Source of the DNA: Paenibacillus polymyxa | Lineage (GTDB): Bacteria > Bacillota > Bacilli > Paenibacillales > Paenibacillaceae | Length of the DNA stretch: 64,000 nt | Assembly (NCBI RefSeq): GCF_015710975.1 | Contig: NZ_CP049783.1 | Coordinates: 5,528,001 to 5,592,000, forward strand | Direction of reading: 5' to 3' | Shown here: piece by piece, positions 55,013 through 63,382 of the stretch | Position numbering within the stretch: position 1 is the first letter of the stretch | Layout: the number at the start of each line of letters is the position of its first letter | Notes under the pieces: model-generated | What the model was told of the DNA's origin: nothing | Seen by the model: the letters and a program-made list of their open reading frames with translations, nothing else | The model's database searches: none | Translations under genes and position numbers: made by a program

Positions 55013-55762
55013 CTACATATACATGCCGCCATCCACATGCAAAGTCTGGCCCGTCATATATGAGGAAGCATCCGAGGCCAAGAATAGCACCACATCTGCA
55101 ATTTCCTCAGGCCGTCCAAGACGGGCCAGCGGAATACCGCTAAGCATATTGTCACGCAAATCATCAGCCAGCACCTGCGTCATTTCAGTATCAATGAATC
55201 CAGGAGCCACGCAGTTGACTGTAATTCCTCTTGAGGCAAGCTCTCTAGCAGAGGATTTAGTAAGACCAATCACTCCCGCTTTAGCAGCAACATAGTTGGC
55301 TTGTCCTGCGTTACCAAGCACACCAACAACGGAAGAGATATTGATAATTCGGCCGGAACGCTGCTTCATCATTGGACGTGTCGCCGCTTTGAGACAATTA
55401 AACACACCCTTGAGATTCGTTTCGATCACCTGATCGAATTCCTCTTCTTTCATCCGCATGATTAAATTATCTCTTGTTATGCCAGCATTATTCACCAGGA
55501 TATCAATCTTGTCCCAAGCGCCGACCACATCCTTGATCAACTGATCAGCTTCTTCAGCACGTCCCACATTAGCCTGAACTGTAATAGCTTCCACACCTTT
55601 GGCACGAATCAGCTCTGCTACCTCAGTCGCAGCCGCTTCACTACCAGCATAGTTTACTGCAACATTAGCGCCTGCTTCAGCCAGCGCCAGTGCGATGCTA
55701 CGGCCAATTCCGCGCGATGCTCCCGTAACCAGCGCTGTTTTTCCACTTAATGGCTTAGACAT
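55013..55762 (-). CDS. fabG: 3-oxoacyl-[acyl-carrier-protein] reductase FabG
   Basis: FabG (249 aa) reduces 3-oxoacyl-ACP with NADPH. It is a short-chain dehydrogenase: nucleotide-binding GASRGIGRS near residue 13, NNAG, catalytic Ser in NISSVVG, and YVAAKAG with the Tyr and Lys. GGAGG lies 6 nt before ATG 55762; the adjacent ATG 55765 is also possible. It follows fabD by about 50 nt. Confidence 0.97.
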   Translation of the reverse strand: MSKPLSGKTALVTGASRGIGRSIALALAEAGANVAVNYAGSEAAATEVAELIRAKGVEAITVQANVGRAEEADQLIKDVVGAWDKIDILVNNAGITRDNLIMRMKEEEFDQVIETNLKGVFNCLKAATRPMMKQRSGRIINISSVVGVLGNAGQANYVAAKAGVIGLTKSSARELASRGITVNCVAPGFIDTEMTQVLADDLRDNMLSGIPLARLGRPEEIADVVLFLASDASSYMTGQTLHVDGGMYM

Positions 55763-55813
55763 CATTATCCTCCCTTGCAAGTATTTAACCCGTAAAGGTA
55801 ATCATTAATACTT

Positions 55814-56755
55814 TTAACGGGCCTCTAGGGCTTCTGTTATAGAAGCAAACGACTCCAGGCTACTCATGTTATACAGCTTAACCGTTTTGTCAATCTTTTT
55901 AACCAGTCCGGTCAAAACACTTCCCGGTCCGAACTCAACAAAGGTGTCCACCCCTTGTTCCAGCAGCCATGCTACGCTGTCTTCCCATAGTACCGGGGAA
56001 TAGACCTGTTCCACCAACAGTTGGCGAATTTCACTTCCCTCACGTACAGGTTTTGCTGTCACATTGGTCACAACCGGAATCTGGGCTTCAGCAAATTTCA
56101 CAGTCTCCAATTTATCGGAGAGCTTGTCTGCCGCTTCCTTCATCAATGACGAGTGAAAAGGTCCGCTGACCTCCAAAGTAATAGCACGCTTGCCGCCTGC
56201 TTCCTTCACACGTTCAGCGACAGCAGCTACGCCCGCCTGTGTACCGGATACAACAATCTGTCCGGGACAGTTGATGTTGGCCAGTTCAACCAGTTGACCA
56301 GATTCCGTAATATCACGGCACAATGCTGCCAATGCTTCACGATCAGCGCCCAGCACAGCAGCCATCCCGCCTTGTCCATCAGGAATGGCCTGCTCCATAA
56401 ACTGACCACGTGCACGAACAGTCTCAACTGCATCCTCAAATGTGAGAACACCGGAAGCCACTAGAGCACTGTACTCTCCTAGACTGTGCCCAGCCACATA
56501 ATCAGGGCGGATGCCCTTTTCCTTGAACGCTTCATACAACGCAATGCTCGCCGTTAACAGCGCAGGCTGCGTATTGGATGTTTGCTTCAAGGCTGTGTCA
56601 GGCCCTTCAAAGATCAGTGTGCTTAGCGCGAAACCCAAACGTTCGTCCGCTTTACGGAATACTTCTGTTGCAGCCGGAACTGCTTCATAAGCATCTTTAG
56701 CCATACCTACAGCTTGTGAACCCTGACCGGGAAATATAAATGCCGTTTTGCCCAT
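55814..56755 (-). CDS. fabD: Malonyl-CoA:ACP transacylase FabD
   Basis: FabD (313 aa) loads malonate onto ACP. The N-terminal FIFPGQGSQAVGMAKD, the nucleophile serine in GHSLGEYSALVASG, and GPFHSSLM with the catalytic histidine are visible. ATG 56755 has GAGAGGTG 8 nt upstream; the open frame extends 19 codons further without a site. fabH lies 81 nt upstream of this start. Confidence 0.97.
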   Translation of the reverse strand: MGKTAFIFPGQGSQAVGMAKDAYEAVPAATEVFRKADERLGFALSTLIFEGPDTALKQTSNTQPALLTASIALYEAFKEKGIRPDYVAGHSLGEYSALVASGVLTFEDAVETVRARGQFMEQAIPDGQGGMAAVLGADREALAALCRDITESGQLVELANINCPGQIVVSGTQAGVAAVAERVKEAGGKRAITLEVSGPFHSSLMKEAADKLSDKLETVKFAEAQIPVVTNVTAKPVREGSEIRQLLVEQVYSPVLWEDSVAWLLEQGVDTFVEFGPGSVLTGLVKKIDKTVKLYNMSSLESFASITEALEAR

Positions 56756-56836
56756 CGTGCATGCACCTCTCTGTATCCAATGCTTCTTCTGTAAAACACC
56801 AGACAAATTCAATATTATATCAAATCTTCCACTTAA

Positions 56837-57838
56837 TTACCAGATAAGAACCGACGCACCCCAAGTCAAACCGCCACCAAAGCCCACCATTAGTATACGG
56901 TCGCCTTCCTTCATGCGGCCTTCCTCAGCTGCTTCCACAAGAGCAAGAGGAATGGATGCTGCGGATGTATTCGCATATTTATTAACATTAATAACTACCT
57001 TTTCCTCTGGCAAATCCAAACGTTGCATTGCTGATTGGATAATTCGGATATTGGCTTGATGCGGAACGAACAGATCGATGTCGTCTTTGGACAATCCTGC
57101 TTTTTCCAACACATCAACCGTTGCTGTTCCCATAACGCGAACCGCGAACTTGAACACTTCGCGTCCATTCATGTAAATATAGTGCTGTTTATTTGCCAGT
57201 GTGTCCGCACTCGCAGGCAAACGTGAGCCTCCAGCTTCCAACTTGAGCAAGGTGCCTCCAGCGCCTTCAGCCCCCAGATCAAAGGATTGGAATCCTCTAC
57301 CTTCGGGTACTTCACCAATCACTACAGCTCCTGCTCCATCTCCGAAAAGAACGCAGGTGTTGCGGTCAGTATAATCTGTAATCCGGGAAAGGCAGTCTGC
57401 ACCAATGATTAATGCATTGTTATAAATACCTGTCTTAATGAAACTCGTTGCCGTAGCCAGCCCGTACACAAAACCCGAGCATGCAGCAGACAAATCGAAA
57501 GCCGCTGCGCCTTTGGCCCCCAACTTGTCCTGAAGAATGCAAGCAGTTGACGGAAACGCCATATCTGGTGTAACCGTAGCTACTATAATCAGGTCCAGAT
57601 CTTGTGCCGTCATACCCGCAGACTCCAACGCCTTAACTGCTGCTTCATAAGCCAAATCAGATGTAGCCTGCTCAGGAGCAGCAATATGGCGCTCCTGAAT
57701 CCCTGTACGGCTAACAATCCACTCATCACTTGTTTCAACGATTTCTTCCAAATCTTTATTGGTCAGAATTTTCTCAGGTACGTATTTCCCTGTTCCGATA
57801 ACACCAACCGGCCGTAATTTATTCATATCGTCACTCAC
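56837..57838 (-). CDS. fabH: 3-oxoacyl-[acyl-carrier-protein] synthase III FabH
   Basis: FabH (333 aa) starts fatty acid synthesis by condensing acyl-CoA with malonyl-ACP. The catalytic triad is visible: C120 in SAACSGFVYGL, His in FVPHQANIRI, and Asn in NKYANTSAAS. The GTG at 57838 overlaps the plsX stop by 4 nt. An ATG four codons later is an equally good start. Gram-positive FabH usually prefers branched-chain primers; this is not readable from sequence. Confidence 0.97.
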   Translation of the reverse strand: MSDDMNKLRPVGVIGTGKYVPEKILTNKDLEEIVETSDEWIVSRTGIQERHIAAPEQATSDLAYEAAVKALESAGMTAQDLDLIIVATVTPDMAFPSTACILQDKLGAKGAAAFDLSAACSGFVYGLATATSFIKTGIYNNALIIGADCLSRITDYTDRNTCVLFGDGAGAVVIGEVPEGRGFQSFDLGAEGAGGTLLKLEAGGSRLPASADTLANKQHYIYMNGREVFKFAVRVMGTATVDVLEKAGLSKDDIDLFVPHQANIRIIQSAMQRLDLPEEKVVINVNKYANTSAASIPLALVEAAEEGRMKEGDRILMVGFGGGLTWGASVLIW

Positions 57839-58827
57839 TTCCTGCTGATTTCCTTGGATATACTTTCCACCAACCGGTTTTGCAAGGCCGTACGAGCCTG
57901 CCTTACCGCATTTTTGACGGCAATGCCATCAGACGAACCGTGACTTTTTAAGACGAGTCCGCTCAACCCCAACAAAGGAGCCCCGCCGTGCTCTTTATAA
58001 TCGAGTTTCCCTTTCAGCCCCCGAAGTTCAGGCATAATCAAGGCTGCCGCAAGCTTGGTCTTTAAGGATTTGGTGAACTGCTCTTTAAGGAGAGAAAATA
58101 TCGCTCCGGCTGTTCCCTCTAGCGATTTTAGCATAATGTTTCCGGCGAATCCGTCGCACACCAGTACATCACAATTTCCGGTTAACACATCTCTGGATTC
58201 AACATTCCCCACAAAATTGACAGGTAACTGCTCAATAAGAGGATACGCCAGCTTTGTTAGTTCATTGCCTTTTCCTGCTTCAGTCCCAACATTCAGCAGA
58301 CCTACCCTTGGAGAAGCCACTCCGTGAACTTTCTGACGGTACAAGCTCCCCATCAGTGCGTACTGGGCAAGATGTTCAGGCTTAGCATCCATATTGGCCC
58401 CCAAGTCCAGCGCCAGAATACCTTGATCATCAATCGTCGGTATCATCGGCGCAAGAGCCGGACGCTCAATGCCCTCCATTCTTCCAACCACTAGTAATCC
58501 TGTAGTCATTAGAGCGCCTGTATTACCTGCGGAAATCATGGCATCCGCTTCGCCTTCTCTAACCATTCGACCCGCTACGACCATGGAGGCATCCTTTTTA
58601 CGCCGCACTGCCTTTACAGGTTCGTCTTGTGCATCTATCGTTTCGGACGCATGGCGAATGGTGAGGTTCGTCGGCAGCGCCCTCCCGTTCAAAACCGCTT
58701 CAATCCGTTCCCGGTCACCAACCAGCGTAATGTCTGTATCCTTCCATTCCGCCGCCGCAGATAACGCGCCCTCTACTGTCGCCTCAGGAGCATTATCTCC
58801 TCCCATGGCATCAATGGCGATCCGCAT
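57835..58827 (-). CDS. plsX: Phosphate acyltransferase PlsX
   Basis: PlsX (330 aa) makes acyl-phosphate from acyl-ACP, the first step of phospholipid synthesis. MRIAIDAMGGDNAPEATVEG at the N-terminus and SAGNTGALMTTGLLVVGRM are diagnostic. ATG 58827 has AAGGAGGA upstream, inside the end of fapR, which it overlaps by 17 nt. The frame opens 17 codons earlier. Confidence 0.97.
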   Translation of the reverse strand: MRIAIDAMGGDNAPEATVEGALSAAAEWKDTDITLVGDRERIEAVLNGRALPTNLTIRHASETIDAQDEPVKAVRRKKDASMVVAGRMVREGEADAMISAGNTGALMTTGLLVVGRMEGIERPALAPMIPTIDDQGILALDLGANMDAKPEHLAQYALMGSLYRQKVHGVASPRVGLLNVGTEAGKGNELTKLAYPLIEQLPVNFVGNVESRDVLTGNCDVLVCDGFAGNIMLKSLEGTAGAIFSLLKEQFTKSLKTKLAAALIMPELRGLKGKLDYKEHGGAPLLGLSGLVLKSHGSSDGIAVKNAVRQARTALQNRLVESISKEISRK

Positions 58828-59407
58828 GCTGACTTCCTCCTTCGCTATACTCTTCCTCCGTGGAGCGATAAATGACAAAGTTGCCTTGGAATACCATTTC
58901 TTCTCCTACGTAAGCAAACACTTCCACTTTGGCCTTCCCTTTTTGTTCTGGATTTGAGCGTACATATGCCTTGGCAATACATTTTTCACCCAAATGAACC
59001 GGACGAACAAAGCGAATATCCGCTGAAGCGGTCAATGCTATCTCATCGTTAATTACGGCAACGGCCAATGAATTGGCCTGTGCAAACACATAATGTCCTC
59101 GCGCAATGCCTGTACGTGAAAAAGTATGTTCCTCTTTGATTTCAAAAATCGAAATACCACTTTGATCCAACTGGAGATCAACGATGTCCCCAATTACTTC
59201 ATGTAAAGGCAAGGAACGAACCTGATCGTAGGAGCGTTCAGCCATCAGCTTTAGCCGCTCCCGTAATTCTGGGATTCCCAGTTCCATCCGGTCCAGCCGA
59301 ATGGTCTGAATGCTTACCTTCAACTGTCTTGTCAATTCCTGATCCGTCACGAACGGATTATCATCAATTAATTGAGTCAGCCGTTGCTGTCTCTGTCTCT
59401 TCGGCAA
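58811..59407 (-). CDS. fapR: Transcription factor FapR
   Basis: FapR (198 aa) represses fatty-acid and phospholipid genes and is released by malonyl-CoA. The helix-turn-helix (VTDQELTRQLKVSIQTIRLDR, about 20-40) is joined to a hot-dog-fold effector domain (GHYVFAQANSLAVAVIND). The TTG at 59407 lies 19 nt from its AAAGGAGG, which is long. An in-frame ATC at 59416 lies 10 nt from it and could be the real start. An FapR operator is upstream, so it should be autoregulated. Confidence 0.95.
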   Translation of the reverse strand: MPKRQRQQRLTQLIDDNPFVTDQELTRQLKVSIQTIRLDRMELGIPELRERLKLMAERSYDQVRSLPLHEVIGDIVDLQLDQSGISIFEIKEEHTFSRTGIARGHYVFAQANSLAVAVINDEIALTASADIRFVRPVHLGEKCIAKAYVRSNPEQKGKAKVEVFAYVGEEMVFQGNFVIYRSTEEEYSEGGSQHADRH

Positions 59408-59556
59408 ACGTTCGATATCAGTGACGCCTCCTTTCCTTTCCCTACAGTAAACTGCCGTTCAACCGACAGTTCAAGGTTACTTCACGTTCTAACGGCTAAA
59501 TTTCAAGCCGGTTTGTCTTCTTGTATGTATAAAGGAACCCTTTAGGCCCTTCTTTC

Positions 59557-59573
59557 TTAGAACCTGGTACTAA
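59557..59573. promoter_or_regulatory. FapR operator
   Basis: TTAGAACCTGGTACTAA is a 17-nt palindrome with one mismatch, close to the known FapR site (TTAGTACC half-sites). It lies immediately downstream of a minus-strand TATACT (59577-59582), over the likely transcription start of the fapR-plsX-fabH-fabD-fabG operon. Confidence 0.85.
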
Positions 59574-59583
59574 AACAGTATAT

Positions 59584-59614
59584 AGCATGCTGACGCAAAA
59601 AGAAAGCATGCTGA
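59584..59614. repeat. Two palindromic direct repeats upstream of fapR
   Basis: AGCATGCTGA occurs at 59584-59593 and 59605-59614, a 21-nt period (two helical turns). Each contains the palindrome AGCATGCT. They cover the spacer and -35 zone of the putative fapR promoter. No known regulator recognised. Confidence 0.6.
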
Positions 59615-59652
59615 TAAAAAAAGTAGCGCCTCACTGTAGTGAAGCGCTACTT
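59614..59652 (-). terminator. Terminator after rpmF
   Basis: On the minus strand AAAGTAGCGC pairs with GCGCTACTTT, with inner TCACT/AGTGA, followed by TTTTTTT. Very stable. Confidence 0.92.
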
Positions 59653-59689
59653 TCTCTGCGAATATTCCAAAGAATCCGCTTATCGGACA

Positions 59690-59863
59690 TTATTGAGAGA
59701 TGATCTCTCTAGCTTTGTACGTTCCGCAAACTTTGCACACATGGTGAGCAAGTTTCAATTCGCCGCATTCGGAGCATTTCACCATACCTGGTACTTCCAG
59801 TTTAAAGTGAGTACGACGTTTGTCGCGACGAGTTTTGGATGTTCTCCGTTGAGGTACTGCCAT
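59690..59863 (-). CDS. rpmF: 50S ribosomal protein L32
   Basis: L32 (57 aa). [19 protein letters not shown] at the N-terminus and two CxxC pairs (CSECGE and CKVCG) show the zinc-binding form. ATG 59863 has GGAGGTG 6 nt upstream; an ATG 9 nt earlier overlaps the site. It follows yceD by 190 nt, in which I see no other gene, and has its own terminator. Confidence 0.97.
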   Translation of the reverse strand: MAVPQRRTSKTRRDKRRTHFKLEVPGMVKCSECGELKLAHHVCKVCGTYKAREIISQ

Positions 59864-60053
59864 TATTCCCACCTCCTTAAACAGATCAACCCCGCATGAC
59901 GGGTATGACTTCTTATCTCATTCAAGACCGAAAGAAAATGCCAGAAGACAATGATCTTACAGCCGGTGAATCAAGCCTGCAACATCCACGTATCGGTTTA
60001 ATAACTTCCCGGCACAAGCGGATGATGATTTTTTTCAGAATTGAACTCAATTC

Positions 60054-60575
60054 TCATTTAAAAAAATCCTTAAGCCCTGCCAGACGCGGATCAATCTTTT
60101 CCGTATCACTATCGTTACTGTCGTCAGAGCCAAGGCTCCAGTCTTGTCCGGCCGCTGGCGCGATCCCCTGACAATCCTCACTGCATATAGGCGCAAACGG
60201 CACATGCAGTACAAACAGTTCTTCACAATACGGTGCAATGTCGAAGGAATCCTCCGGCACTGCGATAAAATCGCCATCTTCATCCTCCTCTTCAACATTT
60301 GAAGATGAGGTTTGCTTAAACCGTTCACGAAATTCAATATTCAAATCCTCGTGCATCGGGCTCAAACAGCGGGAGCAAAGCATGTCCAGACCTGCGGTCA
60401 ACGTGCCTTCCACACTCATCGAGCCTTGACCCAGACTAACGGCGACCAAGTCGGTCTCCAGCGGGGAAACGGCTGTAACATCAGCACGATCATCCACCAA
60501 TTCACTCACATTAAGAGATTCACAGATAGGAAAGGGACCGTCACTTGTTGCTACTTTGCGAAAAAATAGTTGCAT
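60054..60575 (-). CDS. yceD: DUF177/YceD family protein
   Basis: A 173-aa acidic protein (ylbN in B. subtilis). Family features: LDMLCSRCLSPM (a CxxC) in the middle and the C-terminal APICSEDCQGIAPAAGQDWS. YceD/DUF177 is linked to 23S rRNA accumulation in plants and E. coli. ATG 60575 has TTTGGAGTG upstream; the frame opens 20 codons earlier. It is co-oriented with rpmF, the classic pairing. Confidence 0.93.
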   Translation of the reverse strand: MQLFFRKVATSDGPFPICESLNVSELVDDRADVTAVSPLETDLVAVSLGQGSMSVEGTLTAGLDMLCSRCLSPMHEDLNIEFRERFKQTSSSNVEEEDEDGDFIAVPEDSFDIAPYCEELFVLHVPFAPICSEDCQGIAPAAGQDWSLGSDDSNDSDTEKIDPRLAGLKDFFK

Positions 60576-60602
60576 CACTATCACTCCAAACAAACAAAAA
60601 TT

Positions 60603-60632
60603 ATTATACCGACTGATCGAGTCGTTTGTCAA
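60603..60632 (-). promoter_or_regulatory. Consensus promoter of yceD-rpmF
   Basis: On the minus strand a perfect TTGACA (60627-60632) and a perfect TATAAT (60603-60608) are 18 nt apart, about 28 nt before the yceD ATG. The spacer contains CGACT-N5-AGTCG, an inverted repeat that could bind a regulator. Confidence 0.85.
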
Positions 60633-60635
60633 CAC

Positions 60636-60929
60636 CTTTCACTTTACACCACTTACAAATCCATCGATTTTCCAATGGTTCGGCAAGATCTATGCGGATG
60701 CAAAAATGTGTTGTATTTATCATGTACCTGTGAGTATTCGTACCCCCGCCACTCTTCGTGTACAATAATGCGAGTATAAAGCTTTTTGCTCCAGGTCTCA
60801 ATGGTCTTGTTCAAGTGCATGATGAAATATCAGATAGCTGCCCTGAAAACATGCATTCGCTAGTAGTAAACCACTCATTCAAAATAGTTATCAAATAAGT
60901 TACTTCAAGAAAGGAGCCGACATACAGTC
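60636..60929. other. Divergent intergenic region yceD/tmcAL
   Basis: No gene seen. It holds the yceD promoter at its left edge and probably a tmcAL promoter: a plus-strand TACAAT near 60761 lacks a clear -35. The tmcAL ribosome binding site AAGGAG is at 60911-60916. Confidence 0.4.
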
Positions 60930-62165
60930 TTGAAAACACTCGGTATCATTGTAGAGTATAATCCCCTGCATAACGGACATGTCCATCACTGGAAGGAGTC
61001 TCTTCGTATCACTGGTGCACAGCGAACGGTGGCTGTGATGAGCGGTCCCTTCCTTCAACGAGGCGAACCCGCGATTACAGACAAATGGTCACGCACCGAA
61101 ATGGCACTTGCTATGGGCGTAGACCTGGTTCTGGAGCTGCCTGTGGCCTATGCTGTCCAGCCCGCAGAATGGTTTGCCCGCGGCGCGGTGACCCTGCTCT
61201 GCGCGACGGGCATCGTCGACGCGCTCTGCTTCGGCAGCGAGAGCGGAGACATCGCCCAGCTGCACACGCTGGCCCGCGTGCTGGCGGCAGAGCCGGCCGA
61301 ACTCAAGGCCGGCATCGCCCAGCGCCTGAGCAAGGGCGCAAGTTATCCTGCCGCCTACGCAGGAGCCGCAGCCGCGCTGGCGGCCGAAGGAGCGGACGGT
61401 GCTGCGCTCGCCGCTCTCATGCAGCAGCCCAACAATACGCTCGGGCTGCATTACTTGATTGCGCTGGAACGGCTGGGCAGCACAATCAAGCCCTTTACGG
61501 TGGCCCGCACGGGATCGGGCTACCATGAGACGGTGGCGCCTGCGGACGGAGTCATCGCCAGCGCCACAGCCATCCGCCGTCTGCTGCTGGACGGCGGGCC
61601 GAAGGCCGCGTCGCCGTACGTACCTGCGGCGACCCTGGAGATTTTGCAGCGCGAGTGGCAAGAAGAACGTGCCCCGCTGCATTGGGAAGCGTTCTGCCAG
61701 CCGTTGCTGAACGCCCTGATCACGCGTAGCCCGCAGCAGCTGGCGGAGCTGCACGAGGTCACCGAAGGGCTGGAGCATCGCCTACAGCAATCGCTGTACA
61801 CGCTGCCTCATCCCTCTATGGAGGCCCTGTTTGCCGCTGTCAAGACAAAGCGCTATACTCGTACAAAGCTTCAGCGGATGTGTACACATATTTTGCTGAA
61901 TCATGCCAAAGCTGATATGACTCCCACTGAGCTGGCGAAAGGTCCCGGCTATATCCGCGTACTCGGCTTTAATAGGGCTGGACGCGACCTGCTGGCGCGA
62001 ATGAAAGACACCGCCACCCTGCCAGTATGGGTCAAGCCGTCTGCCGGATCACATGCCCATCTGGACTGGGATACTGCCGCAGCCGCCATACATGCAGTCG
62101 GGATGCCGCGTCCCGCCATACGTGACATGTATGCTGATTACTTGCGACCGCCCCTTATGGTTTAA
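60930..62165 (+). CDS. tmcAL: tRNA(Met) cytidine acetate ligase TmcAL (YlbM)
   Basis: A 411-aa nucleotidyltransferase-like enzyme. TmcAL forms ac4C at the wobble position of elongator tRNA-Met from acetate and ATP. The HIGH-type motif is in GIIVEYNPLHNGHVHHW, followed by MSGPFLQRGEPAITDKWSR. The start is TTG at 60930 with AAGGAG 13 nt upstream. Bases 61150-61760 are distinctly GC-richer than the flanks. Its 3' end overlaps the convergent ylbL by 11 nt. Earlier annotations call it YlbM. Confidence 0.95.
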   Translation: MKTLGIIVEYNPLHNGHVHHWKESLRITGAQRTVAVMSGPFLQRGEPAITDKWSRTEMALAMGVDLVLELPVAYAVQPAEWFARGAVTLLCATGIVDALCFGSESGDIAQLHTLARVLAAEPAELKAGIAQRLSKGASYPAAYAGAAAALAAEGADGAALAALMQQPNNTLGLHYLIALERLGSTIKPFTVARTGSGYHETVAPADGVIASATAIRRLLLDGGPKAASPYVPAATLEILQREWQEERAPLHWEAFCQPLLNALITRSPQQLAELHEVTEGLEHRLQQSLYTLPHPSMEALFAAVKTKRYTRTKLQRMCTHILLNHAKADMTPTELAKGPGYIRVLGFNRAGRDLLARMKDTATLPVWVKPSAGSHAHLDWDTAAAAIHAVGMPRPAIRDMYADYLRPPLMV

Positions 62166-63186
62166 TAGGCAGCTTTTCCATATAATTCAGCGCATCGCCA
62201 AGCTTGCGAACCGGGACAAGCTTCATCTGGGTTCCGATTTGCTCTGCTTTGGCTTTGGCCTCTTTATAATTATCCGCCGGGACGAAAAACAATTCCGCAC
62301 CCTGACGGTCAGCAGCGACGATTTTATACTTGGCGCCACCAATCGCTCCAACCTGACCGTCCTTATCAATAGTACCCGTACCGGCTACACGATATCCCTT
62401 ACTTAAGTCACCTGGCGTCAACTGGTTATAGATTTCCATAGTAAACATCAAACCTGCCGAAGGTCCGCCGACATCCGTGGATGTAAAATGAATCGTTTTA
62501 CGTCCATCCTTTGGCTCTACGTTCTGTACTGTAGCAATACTGACACCAAACCCGGAACGTTGTTTTCTCGTCTCACTGTCCGTGATGGTTGTTAATGGAG
62601 CTTGCACTGCCAGCAACTTTCCATCGCGCTTTAGTTTCACTTTAGCCAGCGTTCCGGGTTTCTCATCCTCCAATGCCTTCCGAATGGAATGATTATCAGT
62701 TACCCTCGTACCGTTTAACTCTAATATTTCATCTCCGGGCTCAAACACGCTGTTCGGTCCCGGAACCTTAAATACATACACATAATTCGGCACAATGCGA
62801 TAGGAAACATGGGCACGGGTATAGGCAGCCTCCATCGCGGAAGATTGGGAATCCCCCATATACCATACCTGCTCTGCTGCATATTCATCTTCACTTCTGC
62901 CATGCAGACGATCCTCTTTGCGCTGAATCTCCGAGTTGCTGTCCAGTTTGGACATAGCTAGCATGATGACATTGGCATATCGCGCCGATACCGTCGTCAT
63001 CATAAAGCTCCCCCGTTCGTTGCTATCACCTTCCTGTACTTTAACCATCGGTTTGATCTCGTTTGCCCCACCTGGTCCATAGATCAGATAAGGGGTTGGC
63101 ATATAAACCAGCACATAGACCATTGCAGCCAGCATTAAGACATAACCGGTTGTAAAAAAGGCTCTTTTCCGGTTAATTCGCATCAT
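62155..63186 (-). CDS. ylbL: SepM/YlbL family PDZ-Lon membrane protease
   Basis: A 343-aa membrane-anchored serine protease. One N-terminal membrane helix (about 12-32), a PDZ domain (~135-205), and a Lon-type S16 domain follow. The Ser-Lys dyad is S243 in GGPSAGLMFTME and K286 in GAIGGAKYKI. The streptococcal homologue SepM trims a competence peptide; B. subtilis YlbL is linked to SOS recovery. ATG 63186 has GGGGGAGAAG upstream; the frame opens 19 codons earlier. Confidence 0.94.
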   Translation of the reverse strand: MMRINRKRAFFTTGYVLMLAAMVYVLVYMPTPYLIYGPGGANEIKPMVKVQEGDSNERGSFMMTTVSARYANVIMLAMSKLDSNSEIQRKEDRLHGRSEDEYAAEQVWYMGDSQSSAMEAAYTRAHVSYRIVPNYVYVFKVPGPNSVFEPGDEILELNGTRVTDNHSIRKALEDEKPGTLAKVKLKRDGKLLAVQAPLTTITDSETRKQRSGFGVSIATVQNVEPKDGRKTIHFTSTDVGGPSAGLMFTMEIYNQLTPGDLSKGYRVAGTGTIDKDGQVGAIGGAKYKIVAADRQGAELFFVPADNYKEAKAKAEQIGTQMKLVPVRKLGDALNYMEKLPIKP

Positions 63187-63382
63187 TGCTTCTCCCCCTT
63201 GCAGCCTAACTTCTCTTATCTTACCCAAGTGCCTCTGCACCACCTGTTCTCAAGCCTTTCAAAAAAGCATACATTGTTTACGACAACATGTACGAGCAAC
63301 CTATATCCAGACAATGAAGGTGAATAACGCTGGAGACAGCATCCGACTCTCCTTAGTATATTTATGAGAGGTGAAATCTTTG

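Noticed and set aside
61089..61778. Long minus-strand open frame (229 codons) opposite tmcAL
   Set aside because: It lies in the GC-rich core of tmcAL, where stop codons are rare in all frames. It is Arg/Gly-rich, lacks a ribosome binding site, and matches no family.
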